Part shown: positions 33,362 through 44,034 of the stretch, in pieces
How the letters are laid out: the number at the start of each line of letters is the position of its first letter
How positions within the stretch are numbered: position 1 is the stretch's first letter
DNA from: Prescottella agglutinans
Lineage (GTDB): Bacteria; Actinomycetota; Actinomycetes; Mycobacteriales; Mycobacteriaceae
NCBI RefSeq assembly: GCF_004011865.1
Contig: NZ_RKLP01000010.1
Coordinates: 1 to 64,000, forward strand
Length of the DNA stretch: 64,000 nucleotides
Direction of reading: 5' to 3'
Notes under the pieces: generated by a model
Told to the model about the DNA's origin: nothing
What the model saw: the letters and a program-made list of their open reading frames with translations, nothing else
Databases searched by the model: none
Program-made: the position numbers and the translations under genes

Positions 33362-35656
33362 CTACGACACCACGCGTTCGAGCGCCCGCAGATCCTCCTC
33401 GAGCAGGCGGAACAGCCAGTACACGAGCACGAACGCGATCACGCCGCCGACGCACAGCACCCGCACCGCGTAGACGACGAGGGAGATCTCGTCGGGGGAC
33501 AGGAACGTCACCCCGGCGACCCCGACCAGCGGCACCGACGCGGCCACCGCGAGGTAGAGGGTGCTGCGACGGTCGAGCCCGCGTAGCCGCCGCTCGTCGC
33601 TGCTGCTGGTGATGCCGTGCGGCAGCAACGACGGATACAGGCAGCGCACCGCGTAGAACGTCACCAGGAAGAACGGGTACGCGACCGCCACCGCGCCGCA
33701 CACGATCTGCGATCCCAGGAAATGCACGTAGGCGCCCTGCGGCAGCCCGCCCGCCGCGATCTGCAGCGCGACCGGGAACGCGATACCGGCGACGACCCAC
33801 AGCGCGAAGACGACCGCGACGATCCGGTCGCCCATCTGCAAGGTGTCGGCGCGCGCTCGCGCGAGGGCCGCGGCGTCGTAGCTCCGGCCCTTGCGCAGAC
33901 CGCGCGGAACCGAGATCACGTGCCGGCACAGGTACACGATCAACAGGAACCCGAGCGGGAAGAGAATGCTGTTGATCACCTGCGAGATCTCGACGAACCG
34001 CTGCTGCGCGTGCGGGGACAGTTCGTCGATGATGAGCGTCTGGTTGTGGTGGTAGTTGTAGACCGCCGCCAGCGCGTTCGGCACACCCACGCCCAGCGCG
34101 ACGATCGGGATCATCCACGGCCGAAGCCGGTACCGCCAGCTGTTCGGCGGCGGATCGACGAGGTCGCGGGCCCGCGCGTCGAGGCACAGGTCCAGCTGCT
34201 GCGCGAGTTCCGCGCCCGTCGCCCAGCGGTCCTCCGGATCCGGTTCCAGGCACGTCAGCAGCACCCGGCGCAGCGCCGCCGGGCAGTCGTCGGGCAGCTC
34301 GTCCTGGAACCGCGGGTCTATCTCGCGTCGGCGCAGTTCCAGCATCCGCTCGAGCGACGTCGCCGACTCGCCGGCGCCGCTTTCGTCCGCGAACGGGCGC
34401 CGGCCCGTCAGCAGCTCCCACAGCATCACCCCGAGCGCGTAGATGTCGCTGCGGGCGTCGAGGTCCGTCGCCGTGCCGGGCAGGTCCGGATGGCAGGCCT
34501 CGAGCTGCTCCGGCGACATGTAGGCCAGCGATCCGCCGAAATACGCGACCGGACTGGTCCCCGAGACGCGGTCGCTGAAACTGATGTTGAAGTCCGCCAG
34601 CTTGGGGACCCCCTCCGACGTCAGCAGCACGTTCGCGGGCTTGATGTCGCGGTGCAGGACCCCGTGGTCGTACGCGTAGTCGAGGGCGTCGGCGAGGCGG
34701 CGGCCCAGCCACGCGACCGTCTCCGGCCAGCTGAGCGCCGCGATCTCGTCGCGGACGCTCGAATCGCTCGGCCGGATCTCGCCCTTGCGTTCGAGGACCG
34801 CGTCGATCGATTCGAGCAGCAGCCGCCCCGACCGGGGATGTTCCGGATCGGGCGGGTTGTCCCGCACCCGCCGCAGGACGTCGAGCAGCGTGCCGCCCGG
34901 CACGTACTGCATGTACAGCAACTTGAGTTCGCGGTCGCTCAGGAGCCGCTGATCGAACACCCGCACGATGTAGTCGTGGTCCAGCTGGGCCAGCGTCTGC
35001 GGTTCGGTGCCGTGATCGTGGGACACCTTCACCGCCACGATCCGCTGCATCGACCGCTGCCGGGCCAGGAACACGCGGGCGAAGGACCCCCGGCCCAGCG
35101 CGGTCAGCAGATCGAAGTCGTCGATGCAGTCGCCGACGTCGACCTGCTCGAGGGCGCGCTGCGCGCCCGGCTGCGCGATCAGAGTGCTGCGGTAGTCGTC
35201 GGGGCCGTCGATCATCGCCGCCACCTGTCCCGCGTTCTCGGGGAACTCGCGGACGTACGCGTCCGCGTCCACGGCGTGACCGCCGCGGCGCCGGAGGTGG
35301 AAATCCTCGTAGATCAGGTCGACCGGCAGCGGCTTCGACTGCAGTTCGGGAAACTCCGCGCGGTACGCCGACAGCGGTTTGGGCAGGTCGGCGTGCAGCA
35401 GCCGGTACTCGAGATCGACCTTCACCAGTTCGACGATCGCGGCCCGGCGCAACGCGTCACCGACCGGAAGACCGCCGGGCAGGAACGACTCGATGTCGGG
35501 GGGCGCGTCGGTGGCCTCCCATTCGGCGGCGAACCGGGCGACCACGTCGGCGAGGAACGAGACCGTGCGGGAGCCCGGATCCGGAGCGGGTCCGCCGTCG
35601 ATCGTCGTCGCGGTACCCGCCGGATCGGCGTCTCTCGATCGAACTGGACCGTCCAT
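33362..35656 (-). CDS. Membrane-bound Ser/Thr protein kinase, planctomycete-like type
   Basis: This is a 764-residue protein. The N-terminal 180 residues contain RFAAEWEATDAPPDIESFLP, a segment common in planctomycete kinases. The kinase domain follows: LGRGSF (187-192), Lys210 in VAVK, HRDIKPAN (335-342), and DFN at 355-357 instead of DFG. Residues from about 510 on are at least six membrane helices, with no PASTA repeats. It is predicted to phosphorylate Ser/Thr in the cytoplasm. The DFN, the prefix and the polytopic tail set it apart from the mycobacterial Pkn kinases. It interrupts the usually tight hpt-ftsH neighbourhood. Confidence 0.9.
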   Translation of the reverse strand: MDGPVRSRDADPAGTATTIDGGPAPDPGSRTVSFLADVVARFAAEWEATDAPPDIESFLPGGLPVGDALRRAAIVELVKVDLEYRLLHADLPKPLSAYRAEFPELQSKPLPVDLIYEDFHLRRRGGHAVDADAYVREFPENAGQVAAMIDGPDDYRSTLIAQPGAQRALEQVDVGDCIDDFDLLTALGRGSFARVFLARQRSMQRIVAVKVSHDHGTEPQTLAQLDHDYIVRVFDQRLLSDRELKLLYMQYVPGGTLLDVLRRVRDNPPDPEHPRSGRLLLESIDAVLERKGEIRPSDSSVRDEIAALSWPETVAWLGRRLADALDYAYDHGVLHRDIKPANVLLTSEGVPKLADFNISFSDRVSGTSPVAYFGGSLAYMSPEQLEACHPDLPGTATDLDARSDIYALGVMLWELLTGRRPFADESGAGESATSLERMLELRRREIDPRFQDELPDDCPAALRRVLLTCLEPDPEDRWATGAELAQQLDLCLDARARDLVDPPPNSWRYRLRPWMIPIVALGVGVPNALAAVYNYHHNQTLIIDELSPHAQQRFVEISQVINSILFPLGFLLIVYLCRHVISVPRGLRKGRSYDAAALARARADTLQMGDRIVAVVFALWVVAGIAFPVALQIAAGGLPQGAYVHFLGSQIVCGAVAVAYPFFLVTFYAVRCLYPSLLPHGITSSSDERRLRGLDRRSTLYLAVAASVPLVGVAGVTFLSPDEISLVVYAVRVLCVGGVIAFVLVYWLFRLLEEDLRALERVVS

Positions 35657-35777
35657 CGCTCGCCACCGTCCGCAGATGGGGGAGGTGCGCCGGATTTTCG
35701 CAAGGTTACGAAAGGTGGGGCGAACTCACCCCTCGGGGTACTCGAAATGATATCGCCGACGGACGCATACTCGGCAG

Positions 35778-37130
35778 GTGCGAGATCCCTTGACCGTGGA
35801 GTTCACCGCCGTTTCCATCGCCGCCCGGGTGCGCTCCGGCGTGCTGTCGCCGGTTGCCGCCGTCGACGATGCGCTCCGCCGGATCGAACGACGCGACCCC
35901 CGGATCCACGCCTTCGTGCGGGTCCGGGGGGAGCGGGCCCGCGCCGAGGCCGAGGCGCTCGCGCAGCGCCCGGACCTCGCGGACCTGCCCCTGGCCGGGG
36001 TTCCCGTCGCGATCAAGGACAACGTCCGGGTCCAGGGCGAACCGATGCGAGACGGCTCGGCGGCGACCGATCCCACCCCGTCGGCGCACGACCACCCGAC
36101 GGTGGCGCGGCTCCGGGCGGCCGGGGCGATCCCGATCGGGCTGACCGCGGTGCCGGAACTGTGCGTGTGGGGCGCCGTCGACTCGCCGGGCACGATCACC
36201 CGGAACCCGTGGAACCCGGATCGTGTCCCGGGCGGTTCGTCCGGCGGTTCCGCCGCCGCCGTCGCCGACGGCATGGTGCCGATCGCGCTGGCCGCCGACG
36301 GCATGGGCTCGATCCGGATCCCGTCGGCCGCGTGCGGCGTCTTCGGCATCAAGCCGGGCCGCGGGGTGGTGCCGTCCGAGTTGGGTGCGAGCTCCTGGTT
36401 CGGGCTGGCGGAGAACGGACCGATCGCCTCGACCGTCGAGGACGCGGCACTGATGCTGTCGGTGCTGGCCGACGACCCCGAGGTCGGACTGATCCCGGAA
36501 CCGCGGCCGCTGCGGATCGGGGTCTCGGCCAGCCTGCCGTCGCCGATCCTGCGGGTCGACGCCGAGTGGGCGGCCGGGCTCGACAAGACCGCGGCGGCAC
36601 TCGCGGAGGCGGGTCACCGGACGGAGACGACACGCGTGCCGTATCCGCCGAACATGACGGCGGCCTTCGCTCGCTGGCTGGCCGGCACCGCCGACGACGC
36701 CGCCGATCTCGATCCGGCGCTGCTGCAGCGGCGCACCCGCCGGCACGTCGCTCTCGGCCGGGCGATCAAGCGTGCGGGTCTGGTGCGGCAGTCCCAGGTG
36801 GACCGGCTCGAGCAGCGGATGCTCTGCTTCTTCTCCGCGTTCGACGTCGTGTTGACGCCGTCGCTCGCCCAGCCGCCGATCGAAGCGCTCGCGTGGAGCG
36901 AGAAGTCATGGGCGGCCAACGTTGTCGCGAATGTACGATATGCACCGTTCAGCGCCATGTGGAACGTGCTCGGCTGGCCCGCCGCGAGCGTGCCGGTCGG
37001 TATGCATTCCGAGTCCCGGACGCCGCTCGCGGTGCAGATCGTCGCGCCGCCGGGCGGTGAACGGACCGTCCTCGCGGTTGCCGCCGAACTCGAGCGTCGA
37101 CAGGGCTGGCCGCGCCACGCTCCTGTGTGA
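35778..37130 (+). CDS. Amidase signature family enzyme
   Basis: This is a 450-residue amidase with a Ser-cisSer-Lys triad: the Lys is in PVAIKDNVR and the serines are in the GGSSGGSAAA signature. Members hydrolyse amides such as aryl or fatty amides; the GatA role is unlikely because gatB and gatC are not adjacent. It is divergent from the kinase gene. The substrate is unknown. Confidence 0.88.
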   Translation: MRDPLTVEFTAVSIAARVRSGVLSPVAAVDDALRRIERRDPRIHAFVRVRGERARAEAEALAQRPDLADLPLAGVPVAIKDNVRVQGEPMRDGSAATDPTPSAHDHPTVARLRAAGAIPIGLTAVPELCVWGAVDSPGTITRNPWNPDRVPGGSSGGSAAAVADGMVPIALAADGMGSIRIPSAACGVFGIKPGRGVVPSELGASSWFGLAENGPIASTVEDAALMLSVLADDPEVGLIPEPRPLRIGVSASLPSPILRVDAEWAAGLDKTAAALAEAGHRTETTRVPYPPNMTAAFARWLAGTADDAADLDPALLQRRTRRHVALGRAIKRAGLVRQSQVDRLEQRMLCFFSAFDVVLTPSLAQPPIEALAWSEKSWAANVVANVRYAPFSAMWNVLGWPAASVPVGMHSESRTPLAVQIVAPPGGERTVLAVAAELERRQGWPRHAPV

Positions 37131-37387
37131 GATGCGGCACGAACGGTCCCTCGATGGGCGGTTTCCTCCCGGAACGGGAACCGGAGCGGGGGTGGCGTGC
37201 GTTGAAACCATTGACGCCACTCCTCGGAGACTTCTCCGACGTGGCTGGCTGCTACCAGGCATCGAGCATCGTCGTCGCGGTAATCTGAGGTGTCCGGACA
37301 GCCGGAAGGTCCACCTGCCGGCCGAGCCGGACCGGTGACTCAGTACCTGCACGAGCGTAGCCCGCACTACCGAAAGGACCGGCCTCC
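37131..37387. other. Leader region before ftsH
   Basis: I see two inverted repeats, GTGGCGT/ACGCCAC (37192-37198 with 37214-37220) and CGGAGA/TCTCCG (37225-37230 with 37233-37238). They could act in transcription control of ftsH. No gene is apparent. Confidence 0.4.
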
Positions 37388-37405
37388 GTGGCCGAACCTG
37401 TATGA
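37388..37405 (+). CDS. Five-codon mini-ORF overlapping the ftsH start
   Basis: GTG-GCC-GAA-CCT-GTA-TGA has AAGGA at 37374-37378, nine bases upstream, which is ideal for it but not for ftsH. Its TGA overlaps the ftsH ATG (ATGA). It may couple ftsH translation to initiation at this site. This is a reading of spacing only. Confidence 0.4.
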
Positions 37406-39768
37406 ACCGCAAGACTGTGTTCCGCAACCTGGCGATAGTCGCCGGAGTCCTGTTGGTGATCTACGCCTTCACGTACTTCGGCAACGACACGCGCGGGTTC
37501 AAGTCGGTCGACACCTCGGTGGCGATCTCGCAGCTCGACGCCAAGAACGTCGACAAGGCGCAGATCGACGACCGCGAGCAGCAGGTGCGTCTGTGGCTCA
37601 AGAGTGGCAACGACTCCACCGACGGCAAGACCGAGATCATCGCCAAGTACCCGAGTGCGGCGTCCGAGCAGATCTTCGACAAGGTCTCCGGTTCCGGGGC
37701 GCAGGAGTACAACACCAGCGTCACCCAGGAGAGCTGGCTGACGTCGCTGCTGCTGTTCGTGCTGCCGATGGTGCTGCTGCTCGGCATCTTCTTCTTCGTG
37801 ATGAACCGCATGCAGGGTGGCGGCCGCGGCGGAATGATGGGCTTCTCCAAGTCGAAGGCGAAGCAGCTGTCGAAGGACATGCCGCGGACGACCTTCGCGG
37901 ACGTCGCCGGTGCCGACGAGGCGGTCGAGGAACTCTACGAGATCAAGGACTTCCTGCAGAACCCGGCGCGGTACCAGGCGCTGGGCGCCAAGATCCCCAA
38001 GGGTGTGCTGCTGTACGGCCCGCCCGGCACCGGTAAGACGCTCCTCGCGCGCGCCGTCGCGGGCGAGGCCGGCGTCCCGTTCTTCACGATCTCCGGTTCG
38101 GACTTCGTCGAGATGTTCGTCGGTGTCGGCGCCTCGCGCGTGCGCGACCTGTTCGAACAGGCCAAGCAGAACAGCCCGTGCATCATCTTCGTCGACGAGA
38201 TCGACGCCGTCGGCCGCCAGCGTGGTGCGGGCCTCGGCGGCGGCCACGACGAGCGCGAGCAGACCCTGAACCAGTTGCTCGTCGAGATGGACGGCTTCGG
38301 CGACCGCACCGGCATCATCCTGATCGCCGCGACCAACCGCCCCGACATCCTCGATCCGGCGCTGCTGCGACCGGGCCGCTTCGACCGTCAGATCCCGGTC
38401 GGCAACCCCGACCTCGCGGGCCGGCGCGCCATCCTGCGGGTCCACTCGCAGGGCAAGCCGCTCGACCAGAACGCCGATCTCGAGGGGCTGGCCAAGCGCA
38501 CGGTCGGCATGTCGGGCGCGGACCTGGCGAACGTCATCAACGAGGCCGCGCTGCTCACGGCCCGCGAGAACGGCACCGTGATCACCGAGGCGGCCCTGGA
38601 AGAGTCCGTCGACCGCGTGATCGGCGGCCCGCGCCGCAAGAGCCGGATCATCTCCGAGCACGAGAAGAAGATCACCGCCTACCACGAGGGCGGTCACACG
38701 CTCGCGGCCTGGGCGATGCCGGACATCGAGCCGATCTACAAGGTCACGATCCTGGCCCGCGGCCGCACCGGCGGTCACGCGATGACCGTTCCCGAGGACG
38801 ACAAGGGCCTGATGACGCGGTCCGAGATGATCGCGCGACTGGTCATGGCGATGGGCGGCCGTGCCGCCGAGGAACTCGTGTTCCACGAGCCCACCACCGG
38901 TGCGTCGTCGGACATCGACCAGGCCACCAAGATCGCCCGCGCGATGGTGACCGAGTACGGCATGAGCGCCAAGCTCGGCGCCGTCCGGTACGGCCAGGAG
39001 CAGGGCGACCCGTTCCTGGGTCGTTCGATGGGGATGAACTCCGACTACTCGCACGAGGTCGCCCGCGAGATCGACGAGGAGGTGCGCAACCTCATCGAGG
39101 CCGCGCACACCGAGGCGTGGGCCATCCTCAACGAGTACCGCGACGTCCTCGACGAGCTGGCGCGCCAGCTGCTCGAGCGTGAGACGCTGACCCGTAAGGA
39201 CCTCGAGGAGATCTTCACGACGGTCGAGAAGCGTCCGCGGATCACCGCGTTCAACGAGTTCGGGGATCGCGTCCCGTCCGACAAGCCGCCGATCAAGACG
39301 CCGCGCGAGCTCGCGATCGAGCGCGGCGAGACGTGGCCGCCGGAGACCGAGCCCGCGCAGGCGGCGCCCCGGGCTCCGCAGCCCACGTTCGCGCAGCGCG
39401 AGACCGCGCCGCCGCTCAACGGTCACACGGCCCCCGAGCCGGCATACGGCTATCCCGCCCACCCGGCGGGTCCGCCGTCGCCGCCGTCGGCGCCGGTGCA
39501 GGGCACCCGACCCGACTACGGCGCCCCCGCCGGATGGTCCGCGCCGGGCTGGCCGCCGCGGGAGCCGACCGACCACGGCACCGGGCAGCACGGTCAGCAC
39601 GGTCAGCAGAGCGGGTGGCAGCCGTACCCGCAGTGGGAGCCCCCGCAGCAGCAGCGACCGACGGGCCCCGAGAACGGTTCGGGTCGTCCACCTGGCGATA
39701 ACGGGACCGGACGGTCTGACGGTGACTCTCCGACTCAGGTCTGGGAGGGCCCGAGCGGCTCGCAGTAG
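37402..39768 (+). CDS. ftsH: ATP-dependent zinc metalloprotease FtsH
   Basis: This 788-residue membrane AAA protease degrades membrane and regulatory proteins. It has two N-terminal helices (about 8-26 and 113-134), Walker A GPPGTGKT (206-213), Walker B IIFVDEID, the SRH region, and the zinc site HEGGH (428-432). The tail after about residue 620 is Pro/Gly/Gln-rich and low-complexity, as in actinobacterial FtsH. The ATG follows the mini-ORF with a four-base overlap. The MNRK start matches the mycobacterial protein. Downstream genes belong to folate synthesis. Confidence 0.97.
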   Translation: MNRKTVFRNLAIVAGVLLVIYAFTYFGNDTRGFKSVDTSVAISQLDAKNVDKAQIDDREQQVRLWLKSGNDSTDGKTEIIAKYPSAASEQIFDKVSGSGAQEYNTSVTQESWLTSLLLFVLPMVLLLGIFFFVMNRMQGGGRGGMMGFSKSKAKQLSKDMPRTTFADVAGADEAVEELYEIKDFLQNPARYQALGAKIPKGVLLYGPPGTGKTLLARAVAGEAGVPFFTISGSDFVEMFVGVGASRVRDLFEQAKQNSPCIIFVDEIDAVGRQRGAGLGGGHDEREQTLNQLLVEMDGFGDRTGIILIAATNRPDILDPALLRPGRFDRQIPVGNPDLAGRRAILRVHSQGKPLDQNADLEGLAKRTVGMSGADLANVINEAALLTARENGTVITEAALEESVDRVIGGPRRKSRIISEHEKKITAYHEGGHTLAAWAMPDIEPIYKVTILARGRTGGHAMTVPEDDKGLMTRSEMIARLVMAMGGRAAEELVFHEPTTGASSDIDQATKIARAMVTEYGMSAKLGAVRYGQEQGDPFLGRSMGMNSDYSHEVAREIDEEVRNLIEAAHTEAWAILNEYRDVLDELARQLLERETLTRKDLEEIFTTVEKRPRITAFNEFGDRVPSDKPPIKTPRELAIERGETWPPETEPAQAAPRAPQPTFAQRETAPPLNGHTAPEPAYGYPAHPAGPPSPPSAPVQGTRPDYGAPAGWSAPGWPPREPTDHGTGQHGQHGQQSGWQPYPQWEPPQQQRPTGPENGSGRPPGDNGTGRSDGDSPTQVWEGPSGSQ

Positions 39769-39789
39769 TTCGCTCGCAACTAGGCTTGG

Positions 39790-39821
39790 CCCAGGCCCAC
39801 CCGTGCTGGTGTGGGCCTGGG
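39790..39821 (+). terminator. Hairpin between ftsH and folE
   Basis: An 11-bp stem CCCAGGCCCAC/GTGGGCCTGGG (39790-39800 with 39811-39821) has a ten-base loop and lacks a clear T tract. It may reduce readthrough from ftsH into the folate operon. Confidence 0.6.
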
Positions 39822-39852
39822 CGTTCAGCCCCGATACTGGAGGTGCGGTCGG

Positions 39853-40470
39853 TTGTCGGTGAATCAGTTGGGGAGTGAGACGGTCGCGCTCATGACGGGT
39901 AGGCCGTTCGACCAGGCGCGCGCCGAGGCTGCCGTTCGTGAGTTGCTGATCGCGGTCGGCGAGGATCCCGACCGTCCGGGACTCCTCGACACCCCGGGTC
40001 GGGTGGCGCGGGCGTACCGCGAGGTGTTCGCGGGCCTGTACACCGATCCGGACGACGTGCTGAACACGACGTTCGACGAGGGGCACCAGGAGATGGTCCT
40101 CGTCCGTGACATCCCGATGTACTCGACCTGCGAGCATCACCTGGTCTCGTTCCACGGTGTCGCGCACGTCGGCTACATCCCCGGGCCGACGGGTCGGGTC
40201 ACCGGCCTGTCGAAGTTGGCGCGGCTGGTCGACCTGTACGCCAAGCGGCCCCAGGTGCAGGAGCGTCTGACGAGCCAGATCGCCGACGCGCTCGTGCGCA
40301 AGCTCGACCCGCGCGGCGCGATCGTCGTCATCGAGGCCGAGCACCTGTGCATGGCGATGCGCGGAATCCGCAAGCCCGGCGCGAGCACCACGACGTCGGC
40401 GGTGCGCGGACTGTTCCAGTCGAACTCCGCGTCCCGTGCCGAAGCTCTGGATCTGATTCTCCGCAAGTGA
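39853..40470 (+). CDS. folE: GTP cyclohydrolase I
   Basis: This is a 205-residue enzyme that forms 7,8-dihydroneopterin triphosphate from GTP, the first folate step. The zinc and active-site segments are [14 protein letters not shown] and [26 protein letters not shown] and RGLFQSN are also typical. TTG 39853 with GGAGG nine bases upstream is preferred; GTG 39859 is possible. Its stop overlaps folP by four bases, so folE, folP, folB and folK form one operon. Confidence 0.95.
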   Translation: MSVNQLGSETVALMTGRPFDQARAEAAVRELLIAVGEDPDRPGLLDTPGRVARAYREVFAGLYTDPDDVLNTTFDEGHQEMVLVRDIPMYSTCEHHLVSFHGVAHVGYIPGPTGRVTGLSKLARLVDLYAKRPQVQERLTSQIADALVRKLDPRGAIVVIEAEHLCMAMRGIRKPGASTTTSAVRGLFQSNSASRAEALDLILRK

Positions 40471-41351
40471 TCGCGTTACCGAACCCCGGCCGGCCCATCG
40501 TGATGGGCGTTCTCAACGTGACCGTCGATTCGTTCTCGGACGGCGGTCGATTCCTGGACCGGGACGTGGCCGTCGAGCACGGCCTGCACCTGCACCGACT
40601 CGGCGTCGACATCGTCGACGTCGGCGGTGAGTCCACGCGCCCCGGCGCCGTGCGGGTCGATCCCGAGGTCGAGGCGGCGCGTGTCGCGCCCGTGATCGCG
40701 GCGCTCGCCGCGGAGGGCGTCACCGTCAGCGTCGACACGATGCGGGCGTCGGTGGCGCAGGCGGCGATCGAGGCGGGCGTCTCCATCGTCAACGACGTCT
40801 CGGGTGGCCGCGCGGACGCCGACATGGCCCGGGTGGTCGCAGACGCGGGTGTGCCGTGGATCCTGATGCACTGGCGTCCCGCGGGCGAGTTCGTGCACGC
40901 CGGCGGATCGACGCACTACGACGACGTGGTCCGTGACGTGCGCGACGAGCTGATGGTCCAGGTGGACGCAGCGGTGGCGGCGGGCGTCGATCCCACGTCG
41001 CTGGTATTGGATCCGGGGCTCGGGTTCGTCAAGGAACCGGACCACAACTGGCAGCTGCTGCACCGCCTGCCGGAGCTGGTCGAGCTGGGGTTCCCGGTGC
41101 TGATCGGGGCGTCGCGCAAACGGTTCCTCGGCTCGTTGCTCGCGGACGCGGACGGCGTCGTCCGGCCGCCGGCGGGCCGCGAGGTGGCGACCGCGGTGAT
41201 CTCGGCGCTCGCCGCGACGCACGGCGCGTGGGGTGTGCGGGTCCACGACGCCCAGGCCTCGCTCGACGCGATCGCGGTCGCGGAGGCGTGGACGCGCGGG
41301 TCCCAGAGCCCGAGTCGCGGTGGGGAGACGCCAGGAGGTGGCAGTGAGTGA
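40467..41351 (+). CDS. folP: Dihydropteroate synthase
   Basis: This is a 294-residue TIM-barrel enzyme that joins p-aminobenzoate to the pterin. The N-terminal [16 protein letters not shown] and [12 protein letters not shown] are the pterin and phosphate sites; [15 protein letters not shown] and [10 protein letters not shown] follow. It is the target of sulfonamides. GTG 40467 overlaps the folE stop (GTGA). Its last codons overlap folB by eight bases. Confidence 0.95.
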   Translation: MIALPNPGRPIVMGVLNVTVDSFSDGGRFLDRDVAVEHGLHLHRLGVDIVDVGGESTRPGAVRVDPEVEAARVAPVIAALAAEGVTVSVDTMRASVAQAAIEAGVSIVNDVSGGRADADMARVVADAGVPWILMHWRPAGEFVHAGGSTHYDDVVRDVRDELMVQVDAAVAAGVDPTSLVLDPGLGFVKEPDHNWQLLHRLPELVELGFPVLIGASRKRFLGSLLADADGVVRPPAGREVATAVISALAATHGAWGVRVHDAQASLDAIAVAEAWTRGSQSPSRGGETPGGGSE

Positions 41352-41745
41352 CGGCAGTGATGTCGCGGGCGATCGAATCGAGTTGCGGGGACTGAAGGTT
41401 CGCGGCAACCACGGCGTGTTCGAGCACGAGAAGCGTGACGGGCAGGACTTCTTCGTCGACGTGACCCTGTGGATGGACCTGGCGCCGGCCGCGGCGTCGG
41501 ACGATCTGAAGGACACGTTCGACTACGGCGAGCTGGCGCAGCGCGCCGCCGCGATCGTCGGGGGTCCGTCGCGGGACCTGATCGAGACGGTGGCCGCGGA
41601 GATCGCGGACGACGTGATGCGCGACGGGCGGGTGCGACGGGTCGAGGTGGTGTTGCACAAGCCGTCGGCGCCGATCCCGTTGACGTTCCAGGATGTCGCC
41701 GTCGTGGCGACGCGCTCGCGGGCCGCGGTCGGGGTCGCCCGGTGA
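41344..41745 (+). CDS. folB: Dihydroneopterin aldolase
   Basis: This is a 133-residue aldolase that makes 6-hydroxymethyl-dihydropterin. It shows [33 protein letters not shown] and the later [13 protein letters not shown], all typical of FolB. GTG 41344 overlaps the end of folP, and the stop overlaps the folK start. Length is normal. Confidence 0.93.
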   Translation: MSDGSDVAGDRIELRGLKVRGNHGVFEHEKRDGQDFFVDVTLWMDLAPAAASDDLKDTFDYGELAQRAAAIVGGPSRDLIETVAAEIADDVMRDGRVRRVEVVLHKPSAPIPLTFQDVAVVATRSRAAVGVAR

Positions 41746-42248
41746 GCCGGGCGGTGCTGTCCATCGGATCCAACATCGGGGACAGCCTCGCGCACCTGCA
41801 GGGCGTCGTCGACGGGCTGCGCGAGTGGATCGTCGCGGTCTCGCCCGTCTACGCGACGGCCCCGTGGGGCGGTGTCGAGCAGCAGGACTTCCTGAACGCG
41901 ACGCTGATCGTCGACGACCCCGGCACCGACTGCCGGGGATGGTTGCGGCGCGGGCAGCGGCTCGAGGCCGACGCCGACCGTGTGCGTGAGCTGCGGTGGG
42001 GGCCGCGCACGCTGGACGTCGACGTCGTGACGTGCGACGGGATCCGCAGTGACGACCCGGAGCTGACGCTGCCGCATCCGCGCGCCCACGAGCGGGCTTT
42101 CGTGCTGGTGCCGTGGCTCGACGTGGAACCCGACGCGACGCTCGCGGTCGGAGGGGACACCGAGCGGGTGGACGCGCTGCTCGCGCGACTCGACGCGGAG
42201 GAAGTGGCCGGAGTTCGCCGGACGTCGCTGCAGCTGGAACTACGGTAA
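41742..42248 (+). CDS. folK: HPPK, 6-hydroxymethyl-dihydropterin pyrophosphokinase
   Basis: This is a 168-residue enzyme that activates hydroxymethyl-dihydropterin with ATP. The family landmarks are [47 protein letters not shown] and [18 protein letters not shown] 41742 overlaps the folB stop (GTGA). It is the last folate gene of the operon. Confidence 0.95.
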   Translation: MSRAVLSIGSNIGDSLAHLQGVVDGLREWIVAVSPVYATAPWGGVEQQDFLNATLIVDDPGTDCRGWLRRGQRLEADADRVRELRWGPRTLDVDVVTCDGIRSDDPELTLPHPRAHERAFVLVPWLDVEPDATLAVGGDTERVDALLARLDAEEVAGVRRTSLQLELR

Positions 42249-42253
42249 CTGTG

Positions 42254-42721
42254 ATGAAGCCGACGCGGATCTGGGACTTGTTGTCGCTGGCACTCGTTGC
42301 CGCGGTAGCCACCTGGTTGCTGGTCCGCGTCTCGTACGGTTCGCTGCCGCCCGTCCCCGCCTACGCCGGGGCCTCGTTATACCCGGTGGCGCTGATCGAG
42401 GTGGTGTTGGCATTCGTGATCCGGGCGCGGGTGCGGGACCACGCGATCGGCCCGGGTCCGCGTCAGCTGCATCCGATCACCGCCGCCCGTGCCGCGGCGC
42501 TGGCGAAGGCGTCGGCGCTGGTCGGCGCCGCGAGTGCGGGGGTGTGGGCGGGCTTTCTGGTCTTCCTGTGGCCGAAGCGCTCGGAGCTGTCGGCGGCGGT
42601 CTCGGACAGCCCGGGCGCGATCATCGGATTGATCGCCGCGATTCTGTTGGTGGGAGCGGCGCTGTGGCTCGAACACTGTTGCCGGACGCCGGACGAGCCG
42701 CCGGACCAGCCTGCCCACTGA
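42254..42721 (+). CDS. DUF3180 membrane protein
   Basis: This is a 155-residue membrane protein with four predicted helices (about 7-25, 38-56, 84-105, 117-138). DUF3180 proteins occur downstream of folK in Mycobacteriales with no known role. It follows folK by five bases, so it is in the operon. The start could be ATG 42254 or the GTG just before it. Confidence 0.82.
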   Translation: MKPTRIWDLLSLALVAAVATWLLVRVSYGSLPPVPAYAGASLYPVALIEVVLAFVIRARVRDHAIGPGPRQLHPITAARAAALAKASALVGAASAGVWAGFLVFLWPKRSELSAAVSDSPGAIIGLIAAILLVGAALWLEHCCRTPDEPPDQPAH

Positions 42722-42801
42722 CCTGTGTAAACGGGCAAATCGGATGAACGCCCCGTTCAGCTCCGCTGAGTTCCTCCTTGAGTGCCGCTACCCTGATCTG
42801 C

Positions 42802-43875
42802 ATGACGGTTCCGGGTCGCGCTAAGTCTGTACGCCGCAACCGCCGCAGTGCTAGCCAGATGATCGTGGCCGGGCTCGTGGTGCTGGCCGTTGCCGCTTCT
42901 CTGCTGCTGATCTTCAGCGAGAGTGTCCAACTGCTCCGCGTGGGTTTGGTGATCGCGCTGTGGGCCGCGACGCTGGGCGCCATCGCGATGACGAAGTACC
43001 GCCGCGAGTCGGCTCTGGACAAGGCAAAGGTTCGTGACCTGCAGAAGGTGTACGAACTGCAACTCGAACGCGAGATCAGCGCGCGCCGCGAGTACGAGTT
43101 GGGCGTCGAGGCGCGGGTGCGCGGCGAACTCGGAGCCGAGGCCGAGACCATGAAGGCGCTGCGCGAGGAACTTGCCGCGCTCCGCCGCAACCTCGAGGTG
43201 CTGTTCGACGGCCGCCTCCCGGAGGACCGCGTCGCACTGCGCGCGGAGTCGACGCGGGTCCAGGAGTTGGCGGGCAGTTACCAGCCGGCCGCGTCGGGCC
43301 TGTTCGTCCCCGGGGCTCAGAAGTCCGCCCGTGATCAGTCGCGACAGCCGGCGCCGCAGGGCCCGGGCTTCGCGAACCCGTACGACGACCCCGTCACGGC
43401 GGAGACGACGGTGATCCCGCCGATCGACGTCGAGGCAGTCGACGCCGCCGAGGCCGAGGCGCCCGCGAAGGCGCCGGAACCCGTGCGCGCGAAGACCCCC
43501 GCACCCGCCAAGGCGCCGGAGCCCGTTCGCGTGACGGCGCCCACGAAGGCACCGACCCCCGGGAAGGCGCCGGCACCGGCGAAGGAAGCGCCTCGGGTGC
43601 AGGCGCCGGCACCCGCAAGGGAAGCGGCTCCGGCGAAAACCCCTGTTCCGGTGGTGCAAGAGGCGCCTGTCGGCGCGCCCGATCAGGTCGTGGAGTCGGA
43701 TGCGCAGGCGGGGGACTCGCGGCCGGCGCCGCGCCGCTCGCGCCGGCTGGCGGAGGACGCCGAGGATTCCGGCGGCGCGCACTCGAACGGCCTGTCGGTC
43801 GCCGAGATCATGGCCAACCTCGAGTCCGCGAATTCGGGCGACGGAGAGCCGCGCCGGCGTCGTCGCGCCGAGTAG
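42802..43875 (+). CDS. DUF6779-like membrane-anchored coiled-coil protein
   Basis: This is a 357-residue protein with two N-terminal helices (about 22-62), a charged coiled-coil (about 70-140, KVYELQLEREISARREYELG), then a Pro/Ala/Lys-rich tail with repeats such as APAKAPEPVR (about residues 220-290). A -10-like TACCCT (42789-42794) lies seven bases before the ATG, so the message is probably leaderless. Members are conserved between folK and panC in Mycobacteriales. Function unknown; envelope scaffolding is a guess. Confidence 0.75.
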   Translation: MTVPGRAKSVRRNRRSASQMIVAGLVVLAVAASLLLIFSESVQLLRVGLVIALWAATLGAIAMTKYRRESALDKAKVRDLQKVYELQLEREISARREYELGVEARVRGELGAEAETMKALREELAALRRNLEVLFDGRLPEDRVALRAESTRVQELAGSYQPAASGLFVPGAQKSARDQSRQPAPQGPGFANPYDDPVTAETTVIPPIDVEAVDAAEAEAPAKAPEPVRAKTPAPAKAPEPVRVTAPTKAPTPGKAPAPAKEAPRVQAPAPAREAAPAKTPVPVVQEAPVGAPDQVVESDAQAGDSRPAPRRSRRLAEDAEDSGGAHSNGLSVAEIMANLESANSGDGEPRRRRRAE

Positions 43876-44034
43876 GCCGACTGGTGCTCGGCCGGGCCGC
43901 GGGCCCGGTCCCCGGCTCGAGTGAGTGATAGATCACGTCGACGGCACGTGGCGGCGCGTCTTCGCGCGGCGCTATTCTCTCCGCAGGACGTCTGGTACCC
44001 GCCGAGCGGGACTGGAACGAACGAGAGGACGAAA

